Of a stretch of 5,608 bases of DNA, positions 1 to 5,042 are shown piece after piece. This DNA is from an uncultured Clostridia bacterium. GTDB lineage: Bacteria; Bacillota; Clostridia; Oscillospirales; Ruminococcaceae. A program made the translations under genes and the position numbers. The stretch covers positions 1-5,608 of the forward strand of contig CAMYUO010000150.1 of assembly GCA_947302065.1 (NCBI GenBank), read 5' to 3'. The notes under the pieces were generated by a model, which saw only the letters and a program-made list of their open reading frames with translations, was not told the DNA's origin and did not search any database. Position 1 is the stretch's first letter. Each line of letters opens with the position of its first letter.

Positions 1-747
1 GCAAAGTCCGTCAGGATAGTTCAGACCGTATGCAAGAGCAACTGTCTTCGGGTTCTTGAAGAACTTCTTTGCAACTGCGACTGATGTCTCATATCTGTTA
101 TTGCCGTTTACACGGGTGGATTTCGTGAACAAGCTCTTTACCTGCTTTTCAATGCCCGCGCTTACAGCGCCTGTGCCGCCGATGATGTATGCCTGAGAAA
201 GTGCGGAAGAATCTTTGGATTTGAGGCTGTTAAGATATGCTTTCTGGTTTGGTGTAAGGCTGCTTGTCTTGCCTGCAACGAGCAGGATAGGCTTGCCGAC
301 AGCAGAAGCGGAAAGTGCATCTGCATAATCGCTGCCTGATGCGATGAGTATCTGCTCCTTTGTAACGCCCGCCTCTTTGAGAACTTCGATGTTTGTGTCG
401 TATCTGTTCTTTCCTGCGATTCTCTTGACTGTGTAGCCTGCTTTTTTCAGATCGCTTGCGAGTGAATCGGGAACGACTGCATCACCGCCGATGATATAAA
501 CGGTAGCCTTTGAAACAGCGTTGTTCTTAACGTAGTCAACTGTTGATTTGAGAACGGCTGAAGCCTTGTTTGCAACGAGCAGGATAGGAGCGCCCTTTAC
601 CTTTGCCAGATACGATGCGGAAAGAGCATCTGCAAAGTCAGCACCTGATGCGATGATGATGCTCTGGAAAGCTGCGTTGCTGTTTTCTTCCTTGACCTTG
701 GTAGCTATCTTCTGAGCAGTTTCGAATCTGTTTATTCCGTTTGCACG
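1..747 (-). repeat. Three tandem CWB2 (cell wall binding repeat 2) units, third one cut by the window edge
   Basis: These are protein-level repeats within the surface protein. The units start at residues 530 (RANGINRFET), 638 (RIAGKNRYDT) and 741 (RVNGNNRYET), so the periods are 108 and 103 residues. Units 1 and 2 share the blocks 'IIASG.DFADALSAS' / 'LIASGSDYADALSAS', 'PILLVA.K' and a 'YIIGG..AV' segment. The third ends at the window edge inside 'ALAYGLNYPDGLC', the equivalent of the DALSAS block. CWB2 proteins usually carry three units, so only about 60-70 residues are probably missing. Confidence 0.9.
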
Positions 748-2334
748 GTCTTTGGTGAGCTTAGTGATCTGCTCGGTCTGGAGAGTTTCTTTGCATACTG
801 TGCAGGTGAGGATCTTTTTGCCGGCAGTTGCAACAGATGCAGGCTTAACGATAGTCCATGTGCTTGCCTTTGTGTGACCCTTAGCCTTGATCTCACGGGT
901 CTCAGTGCCGCCTTCTTCCTTGCCGGCGCAAACAGTACAAACTCTCTGCTCGGATCCCGGTGTAGTGCAGGTAGCCTGCTTGGTTACTGTCCACTTGTCA
1001 GGGAAGCTGTGACCCTTTGCCTTGTCGACGGTTTGTGCCTGGGTTATCTCGGTGTCGGCGGTAGCGTCGGAGTAGTACTTGTCACCGCAGGTCCAGTATT
1101 CGATGTTTCCTGCCTTTGTGCAGGTAGCTGCTACTGCCGCTACGTGCTCAACATCAAGCAGCTTTCCTTTAAGTTTGTTATCCTTAACATATTTTTCAGC
1201 TGCGGTATCGTTATAGCAATTTAAGGTAAAGTTAGGGTTCACAACCGGCAAAGAGGATTCGTCAAATACATAGCCGAATGCATAATTACCGATCTTTGTA
1301 ACGGTTTTCGGGACAATTGCGCTTGCAAGGTTAGCACAGCCAACGAATGCGTTGTCTTTAATGGTAGTAACGCTGTCAGAAATGGTCACACTTGTAAGTT
1401 TAGCGTTGTTTTCAAACACTCTCATGCCAATGGTTGATACGGGATAGTCACCCCACGCTGACGGGATAGTGAGCGCTGCATCTTCGCCGTGGTATTCTGT
1501 TATCTCGACCGTGTTGTCCGTAAGTACCTTGTATACAAAGTTGCCGGAGATGTATTCGACCTTGTTTCCGTGTCCTCCCGCATAATATATAGCCTCTGAG
1601 CTTGCATAGCCGATTATCGTGCAGCTCTTGTCAAACGCATTATTTCCAATGTCTTCAACGCTTCTTGGGATAGTTACTCTTTTAAGATCTGTGCAGTCCT
1701 TGAACACTCCTGCTGCAATGCTTGTTACTGTATTATTGCTCCACTCTGACGGAATAGTGAGATTTGTATCTTCGCCGCTGTATTCTACTATCTCGACCTT
1801 GTTGTTTTTAAGCTGCTTAAAAACAAAGTCGCCGGAGATGTATTCGATCGGATTTCCGCTGAGTACCGCATATGACTGAGCTGTTGTGCCTGATTTGCAG
1901 CGAATCGTGCATGCTTGGTCAAACGCTTTATCGCCAATGGTTGTAACGCTGTCTGGGATAGTTACTCTTTCAAGCTTTGTGCAGCCCTCGAAGGCACTGA
2001 CGGCAATGTTACGCAGTTTTGAGGGAAAAGTAACCGACTGCAAGTTCGTTTTATCCTTAAAAGCTTCCTGGGCAATTACCTCAACAGGTACGCCGCCGAG
2101 TGTTTCAGGGATAGTACAGGTCGTTTCTGACGGTTTTTTGAAGCCTGTCACCAGTGCAAATGTGCCGTCGGAAGACAATTGATAAGTGAAGTCTTCCTCA
2201 GTTTGTTCTACGCTCTCTGCGGTCGCTGTTATGCTTGTGCTCTGAGTGATGAATGTGCCCTCAGGCAAAGCTGCTGCCGAGCCGAATACCATGCACAGTG
2301 CAAGAGCCATTGATAATACTCTTTTCATTTTCAT
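1..2334 (-). CDS. Secreted BspA-like leucine-rich-repeat protein with C-terminal cell-wall-binding (CWB2) repeats; 3' end beyond the window
   Basis: Reading leftward from the ATG at 2332-2334, the frame stays open to base 1, giving 778 residues with no stop, so the C-terminus lies outside. The start is supported by GGAGG at 2344-2348, 9 bases upstream, and by a signal peptide straight after it (MKMKR, then a hydrophobic stretch to about residue 22, ending GSAAA). Domains in order: residues about 48-350 are BspA-type (LRR_5) repeats of the form 'AF..C..L..VTIP.SV..IG..AF'; about 397-519 are three Cys-containing 'GH...W...ATC..G' modules; from 530 on are three CWB2 repeats beginning R.NG.NR(F/Y)(E/D)T at 530, 638 and 741, each followed by an 'A.G.(D/N)(F/Y).D.L' core. 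In known families CWB2 repeats anchor proteins non-covalently to cell-wall polymers and BspA-type LRRs mediate adhesion. I infer a surface-anchored adhesin or substrate-binding protein; its ligand is unknown. It has its own promoter and is not in the operon to its right. Confidence 0.93.
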   Translation of the reverse strand, partial: MKMKRVLSMALALCMVFGSAAALPEGTFITQSTSITATAESVEQTEEDFTYQLSSDGTFALVTGFKKPSETTCTIPETLGGVPVEVIAQEAFKDKTNLQSVTFPSKLRNIAVSAFEGCTKLERVTIPDSVTTIGDKAFDQACTIRCKSGTTAQSYAVLSGNPIEYISGDFVFKQLKNNKVEIVEYSGEDTNLTIPSEWSNNTVTSIAAGVFKDCTDLKRVTIPRSVEDIGNNAFDKSCTIIGYASSEAIYYAGGHGNKVEYISGNFVYKVLTDNTVEITEYHGEDAALTIPSAWGDYPVSTIGMRVFENNAKLTSVTISDSVTTIKDNAFVGCANLASAIVPKTVTKIGNYAFGYVFDESSLPVVNPNFTLNCYNDTAAEKYVKDNKLKGKLLDVEHVAAVAATCTKAGNIEYWTCGDKYYSDATADTEITQAQTVDKAKGHSFPDKWTVTKQATCTTPGSEQRVCTVCAGKEEGGTETREIKAKGHTKASTWTIVKPASVATAGKKILTCTVCKETLQTEQITKLTKDRANGINRFETAQKIATKVKEENSNAAFQSIIIASGADFADALSASYLAKVKGAPILLVANKASAVLKSTVDYVKNNAVSKATVYIIGGDAVVPDSLASDLKKAGYTVKRIAGKNRYDTNIEVLKEAGVTKEQILIASGSDYADALSASAVGKPILLVAGKTSSLTPNQKAYLNSLKSKDSSALSQAYIIGGTGAVSAGIEKQVKSLFTKSTRVNGNNRYETSVAVAKKFFKNPKTVALAYGLNYPDGLC
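778..1146 (-). repeat. Three Cys-containing 'GH...W...ATC..G...C..C' modules linking LRRs to the wall anchor
   Basis: Residues about 397-519 of the surface protein hold three modules of about 40 residues. Each begins near an H or GH, has W(T) or V, then A(T/S)(C/V)(T/A)..G, then a Cys pair, then a charged stretch before the next 'AKGH'. Module 2 has ATCTTPG and CTVC; module 3 has ASVATAG and CTVC; module 1 has ATCTKAG but only a single Cys (WTCGD) where the others have CxxC. Similar modules are common in clostridial surface proteins. The CxxC pairs suggest metal binding or a disulfide, but this is inference. Confidence 0.7.
1345..1920 (-). repeat. Tandem 96-residue (288-bp) duplication in the leucine-rich-repeat region
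   Basis: Residues 139-234 (bases 1633-1920) and 235-330 (bases 1345-1632) align over 96 residues with no gap and about half identical positions. Each unit runs from D(Q/K)(A/S)CTI through 'EYISG(D/N)FV(F/Y)K', 'GED..LTIPS.W' and 'VTI..SV..I..NAF'. The nucleotide sequence is also alike in places, for example the blocks at 1534-1560 and 1822-1848. A related but non-identical unit precedes them at about residues 48-138, with one extra LRR. The units are tandem, in frame and diverged, which fits an older internal duplication. Confidence 0.85.
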
Positions 2335-2375
2335 AATATCGTTCCTCCGAAATTATAATTTCTCCCCATTTGGAG

Positions 2376-2392
2376 TTATGGTCACACCATAA
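2376..2392 (-). promoter_or_regulatory. Perfect 7-bp inverted repeat at the predicted transcription start of the surface-protein gene
   Basis: TTATGGT, a 3-base spacer (CAC), then ACCATAA form a perfect inverted repeat. It starts 4 bases downstream of the -10 hexamer, so it covers the predicted +1 (about 2390) and the first bases of the transcript. It could be an operator for a dimeric repressor or a short 5' mRNA hairpin. I recognise no specific regulator's consensus in it. Confidence 0.5.
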
Positions 2393-2396
2393 ATCA

Positions 2397-2425
2397 ATTA
2401 TACGATATCAAGGTTTTTTCGTCAA
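2397..2425 (-). promoter_or_regulatory. Sigma-A-type promoter of the surface-protein gene
   Basis: On the minus strand, TTGACG (2420-2425) is followed by 17 bases and then a perfect TATAAT (2397-2402). Five of six bases match the consensus -35, all six match the -10, and the spacing is optimal. The predicted start near 2390 gives a leader of about 55 bases before the ATG at 2334. The promoter lies downstream of the terminator at 2498-2520, so the surface-protein gene is its own transcription unit. Confidence 0.88.
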
Positions 2426-2461
2426 TCATTTTATCGGGGTACTGTAATGTTTTTGTCTTAT

Positions 2462-2480
2462 TGAACAAAAAAGTTGTTCA
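2462..2480. repeat. Inverted repeat TGAACAA-N5-TTGTTCA
   Basis: A perfect 7-bp inverted repeat with a 5-base A-rich spacer lies between the terminator and the surface-protein promoter, about 37 bases upstream of its -35. It is AT-rich and would make a weak RNA hairpin. It may be a regulator site or a secondary part of the terminator region; no consensus is recognised. Confidence 0.35.
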
Positions 2481-2497
2481 TAATTTGTGCAAAGATA

Positions 2498-2520
2498 AAG
2501 GCTCCCATCAAGAGAGCCTT
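2498..2520 (-). terminator. Rho-independent terminator ending the PHP / malic enzyme / TSCPD unit
   Basis: On the minus strand AAGGCTC, a 9-base loop, then GAGCCTT form a perfect 7-bp stem, followed by the T-rich tail TATCTTT. It begins 10 bases after the stop codon of the TSCPD gene. The plus-strand reading has no T-run after the stem, so it acts leftward. The tail is interrupted, so termination may be incomplete. Confidence 0.75.
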
Positions 2521-2530
2521 GTTAATTGAT

Positions 2531-2776
2531 TTACTTATATGCTTTCAGCGCTTTTGCCAGCTGATCGGGACAGGAAGTGCCTTTGCCGTTGCAGTCTATT
2601 CCCTCAAGTTTTTCAATGACCTCGTCGATCTTCATTCCCTCGACGAGCTTTGAGATGCCCTGAAGATTTCCGTTGCAGCCGCCTGTGTACCTGACATCTC
2701 TCACGACGTCGCCGTCGAGCTTAAACTGTATTTGCCGTGAGCAAACGCCCTTGGGGGTATAATTTACAGTCTTCAT
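2531..2776 (-). CDS. Stand-alone TSCPD-domain protein (TIGR03905-like), 81 residues
   Basis: The protein carries the name-giving motif 'GTSCPDQL' at residues 66-73 and four cysteines: C12 (GVCSRQI), C34 (TGGCNGN), C62 (IDCNGKG) and C69 (TSCPD). The TSCPD domain is known at the C-terminus of B12-dependent ribonucleotide reductases and as small stand-alone proteins in Firmicutes; the stand-alone form has no established function that I know of. The Cys pattern suggests a metal or redox site, which is inference. I chose the ATG at 2774-2776 because AAGGAGG lies 5 bases upstream (2782-2788). A start 17 codons further upstream (2827) is in frame, but it would sit inside the malic enzyme gene and add residues unlike the family. 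It is the last gene of its operon, with a terminator just after it. Confidence 0.88.
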   Translation of the reverse strand: MKTVNYTPKGVCSRQIQFKLDGDVVRDVRYTGGCNGNLQGISKLVEGMKIDEVIEKLEGIDCNGKGTSCPDQLAKALKAYK

Positions 2777-2781
2777 TGTGA

Positions 2782-2788
2782 CCTCCTT
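2782..2788 (-). promoter_or_regulatory. Shine-Dalgarno of the TSCPD gene overlapping the malic enzyme stop codon
   Basis: The sequence AAGGAGG (minus strand) shares two bases with the TAA stop of the malic enzyme gene (2787-2789) and sits 5 bases before the TSCPD ATG. Ribosomes terminating on the malic enzyme message would release directly over this site, the usual layout for translational coupling. It also decides the TSCPD start. Confidence 0.85.
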
Positions 2789-3959
2789 AAAGTCTTGCAA
2801 CGCCTGACTCTCTTGCTGCCTGTGCAACAGCCTCAGCTACTGCAACAGGTATCTTTCTGTCAAATGCGTTCGGCAGGATGAAATCAGGTGACAGCTCATC
2901 ATCGCTCACGCACGCAGCGATAGCCTTTGCAGCTGCCATTTTCATTTCCTCGTTTATATCGGTCGCTCTCACAGCCAGCGCACCCTTGAAGATGCCCGGG
3001 AAAGCAACAACGTTGTTAATCTGGTTAGGGAAGTCGGAACGTCCTGTGCCTACGATGAATGCGCCTGCTGCCTTTGCCTTGTCGGGCATGATCTCGGGAA
3101 CAGGGTTTGACATTGCAAAGATCATCGGCTTGTCGTTCATCGACTTTACCATTTCCTCTGTTACAAGGTCAGGCTTTGATACACCGACAAATGCATCTGC
3201 GCCCTTCATAGCTGTCGCAAGGTCGCCTGTCAGGTGCTCCTTGTTTGTGATCTTTGCCATTTCAGCCTGTGCCTCGTTGAGTTTCGGGTCGCCCTCGCAG
3301 ATGATACCCTTGCTGTTGAGCATGATTATGTCTTTTGCACCCATGTTCAGCAGCAGCTTTGCGATAGCACAGCCTGCAGCGCCCGCACCGCTCATAACGA
3401 TCTTCAGGTCGCTCATTTTTCTGCCTGTCAGCTTGCATGCGTTCATCATTGCCGCAGCCACAACGATAGCAGTTCCGTGCTGGTCATCGTGGAATACGGG
3501 GATATCAAGTCTTTCCTTGAGCTTTGCCTCTATCTCAAAGCATCTCGGTGCAGCGATGTCCTCAAGGTTGATACCGCCGAAGCTGTCGCCGATAAGTGCG
3601 ATAGTGTTTACTATCTCGTCAACGTCGTTGGACTTTACGCAGAGCGGGAAAGCGTCAACGTCTGCAAACTCCTTGAACAGCGCACATTTGCCTTCCATAA
3701 CAGGCATGCCTGCGAGCGGTCCGATGTTTCCGAGTCCGAGAACTGCACTTCCGTCTGTGATAACTGCAACGAGGTTTGCTCTTCTTGTCAGCTCATACGA
3801 AAGGTCGGGGTCTTTCTGTATCTCAAGGCATGGCTTTGCAACGCCAGGGGTGTATGCAAGTGTCAGATCCTCAGCATTGTTGATCTTTGCACGGGAGATG
3901 ACCTCGATCTTTCCCTGCCATTTCTTGTGCATTTCAAGTGATCTTTCCATTACGTCCAT
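2787..3959 (-). CDS. NAD(P)-dependent malic enzyme, short bacterial form
   Basis: This 390-residue cytoplasmic enzyme oxidatively decarboxylates malate to pyruvate and CO2, reducing NAD(P)+. The length fits the short bacterial class, without the phosphotransacetylase-like tail of MaeB. Visible motifs are YTPGVA at 36-41 (catalytic Tyr36), 'LGLGNIGPLAGMPVMEGK' ending at the catalytic Lys91, 'NLEDIAAPRCFEIE' at 131-144 and 'HDDQHGTA' at 157-164 (probable divalent-metal ligands E133, D134, D159), GAGAAG at 191-196 (Rossmann dinucleotide loop), SNPVPE at 284-289 and NNVVAFPG at 315-322. After the GAGAAG strand it reads 'IIMLNSKG', with Asn215 where relatives often have Asp, so the NAD/NADP preference cannot be read off. 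The start has AGAGGA 7 bases upstream (3967-3972). I see no good promoter directly before it, so it is probably co-transcribed with the PHP gene through the hairpin at 3990-4017. Confidence 0.96.
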   Translation of the reverse strand: MDVMERSLEMHKKWQGKIEVISRAKINNAEDLTLAYTPGVAKPCLEIQKDPDLSYELTRRANLVAVITDGSAVLGLGNIGPLAGMPVMEGKCALFKEFADVDAFPLCVKSNDVDEIVNTIALIGDSFGGINLEDIAAPRCFEIEAKLKERLDIPVFHDDQHGTAIVVAAAMMNACKLTGRKMSDLKIVMSGAGAAGCAIAKLLLNMGAKDIIMLNSKGIICEGDPKLNEAQAEMAKITNKEHLTGDLATAMKGADAFVGVSKPDLVTEEMVKSMNDKPMIFAMSNPVPEIMPDKAKAAGAFIVGTGRSDFPNQINNVVAFPGIFKGALAVRATDINEEMKMAAAKAIAACVSDDELSPDFILPNAFDRKIPVAVAEAVAQAARESGVARL

Positions 3960-3989
3960 TTAAAATTCCTCTTTCCATAAAATAATTAT

Positions 3990-4017
3990 GAGGAACGCTG
4001 CCGCAGCAGTGCTCCTC
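3990..4017 (-). terminator. Intercistronic GC-rich hairpin between the PHP and malic enzyme genes (possible attenuating terminator)
   Basis: On the minus strand GAGGAGCACTGC, a TGCG loop, then GCAGCGTTCCTC form a 12-position stem with one G-U wobble and one A-C mismatch. It starts 9 bases after the PHP stop codon and is followed by the A/T-rich tail ATAATTATTTTATGG. The tail is not a clean U-run and the next ribosome binding site is only 17 bases away, so it may be a partial terminator, an mRNA-stabilising structure or a processing site rather than a full stop. Confidence 0.6.
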
Positions 4018-4026
4018 GTGTTGTTG

Positions 4027-4899
4027 TTACTGCTCGGCTTTTACAGCGCTCTGCTTTACCTTCTGAGCATTTGCATGGATAAGCTTGAATATCTTGTCCA
4101 GATTTTCCTGATCGGTAACATACTTGCCGATGTGGGTCATCGTGCTGTTGTAAAGACCGTGGAAATCAGAACCGCCTGTCACGATAAGATCGTGCTTTTT
4201 GGCAAGCTCTGCAAGCTCTTTCTGCTTCTGAACGGTAGCAGAGAAGTGGTATGCTTCGATGCCGTCTATCTTGCCTGCCTCGATAAGCTCCTTGAGAAGC
4301 TCAACATTGTTGAACATCACAGGGTGTGCCATAACAGCAATGCCCTTTGATGAATGGATAAGGTCAAGCACGAAATTGACATCGGGATATTCTCTTGTCA
4401 CAAGGCACTCACCGTGAGGTGCTGCGAACAGCTTATCGTTGACAGAGCCGTAAAGCTCGGTCGCATAGCCGTAGTTCACAAGTGCTCTCATGATATGAGA
4501 TTTATAGATGCTCTTTGAGCCTTTTGTATATTTCTGAACTGCGTCGGTCGGGATAGGGTATCTGTCAAGGACTTTCTTTATCATGTCCTTTGCGCACTCT
4601 GTCCTGATCTGGCAGGATTTCATGCAAAGGCCCTCGAGCCTGTCAGGCTTCTGCGGTGCATAGCAGAGGATATGTACCTTGCTGTTGCGCTTTTTGTCCC
4701 ATGCGGAAAGCTCTACGGCAGGGATGACCTGCACGCCGTATCTCTCGCCGAGTATCTTAGCTCTGCTTGACGATGAAAGTGTGTCGTGATCTGTTATAGC
4801 GAGGAAGTCAAGTCCCATTCTCTTGGCTTGAACGATAGTTTCCTCTATACCTAAGCTTCCGTCTGAAAGCGTGGTATGACAATGAAGATCGCCTGTCAT
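4027..4899 (-). CDS. PHP-domain metal-dependent phosphoesterase (RNase AM/YciV/TrpH-like)
   Basis: This 290-residue protein has the full PHP ligand set: H6 and H8 (DLHCHT), D13 (SDG), D37/H38/D39 (ITDHDT), E63 (AVELSA), H76 (KVHIL), H135 (KSHI), H192 (AHPV) and D245/H247 (GSDFHG). These residues normally build a two- or three-metal hydrolytic centre. Length and motif order, including the insert at about 85-170, match the YciV/TrpH group. Characterised members of that group hydrolyse 3',5'-nucleoside bisphosphates and trim 5' ends of short RNAs; the substrate here is inferred from that, not shown. No signal peptide or membrane segment is seen, so it is cytoplasmic. The start is set by GGAGGA (4906-4911) 6 bases before the ATG. 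It is the first gene of the proposed PHP / malic enzyme / TSCPD unit and has its own strong promoter. Confidence 0.93.
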   Translation of the reverse strand: MTGDLHCHTTLSDGSLGIEETIVQAKRMGLDFLAITDHDTLSSSSRAKILGERYGVQVIPAVELSAWDKKRNSKVHILCYAPQKPDRLEGLCMKSCQIRTECAKDMIKKVLDRYPIPTDAVQKYTKGSKSIYKSHIMRALVNYGYATELYGSVNDKLFAAPHGECLVTREYPDVNFVLDLIHSSKGIAVMAHPVMFNNVELLKELIEAGKIDGIEAYHFSATVQKQKELAELAKKHDLIVTGGSDFHGLYNSTMTHIGKYVTDQENLDKIFKLIHANAQKVKQSAVKAEQ

Positions 4900-4950
4900 A
4901 GTGTCTCCTCCGAACCTTGTAGAAATGTGTCGAAAAAATTCAACTAATCA

Positions 4951-4979
4951 ATTATAACATATTTATTGCGTAATATCAA
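4951..4979 (-). promoter_or_regulatory. Sigma-A-type promoter of the PHP gene, with extended -10
   Basis: On the minus strand, TTGATA (4974-4979), 17 bases, then TATAAT (4951-4956) preceded by TG one base upstream (TGTTATAAT, extended -10). A run of seven A residues (minus strand, 4983-4989) sits just upstream of the -35, like an UP element. The predicted start near 4944 leaves a leader of about 45 bases. The promoter probably serves PHP and, by read-through, the malic enzyme and TSCPD genes. Confidence 0.87.
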
Positions 4980-5042
4980 GCGTTTTTTTCTCAAATTATT
5001 CACAAAAATGCAGCTCGTTTTTTGGAACAGATGTCGCCCTTC

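Noticed and set aside
1345..1920. Repeats considered as a CRISPR array or mobile-element repeats
   Set aside because: The period is 288 bases, in frame, diverged, and coding for LRR units; there are no short identical repeats with unique spacers.
874..2182. Plus-strand open frames at 874-1224, 1619-1879 and 1886-2182
   Set aside because: All lie antisense within the surface-protein gene, whose 778-residue frame has clear domains; the repeated LLGIVTLL-like strings are the complement of the LRR repeats.
2462..2480. GAAC...GTTC dyad considered as a LexA (SOS) box
   Set aside because: The Gram-positive SOS box is GAAC and GTTC separated by 4 bases, whereas here they are separated by 9, and the downstream gene is a surface protein.
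3234..3941. Plus-strand open frame of 235 codons, Cys- and Val-rich
   Set aside because: It is a second antisense frame inside the malic enzyme gene; its composition is explained by the complementary codons.
2878..3963. Long plus-strand open frame of 361 codons opposite the malic enzyme gene
   Set aside because: It mirrors the malic enzyme coding strand, its translation is Ser/Ala/Ile-rich with no recognisable motif, and no ribosome binding site is evident. It is an antisense shadow of a well-supported gene.
3988..4350. Plus-strand open frame whose Leu-rich start resembles a signal peptide or membrane segment
   Set aside because: It overlaps the 3' end of the PHP gene in antisense. The hydrophobic run comes from the intercistronic hairpin and the complement of Gln/Lys/Ala codons, and it has no convincing ribosome binding site.
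4981..5042. Possible terminator after the pseudouridine synthase gene (AAAAACG ... CATTTTT, minus strand)
   Set aside because: The stem is almost entirely A-T with a C-A mismatch and has no U-run after it, so it is too weak to call.
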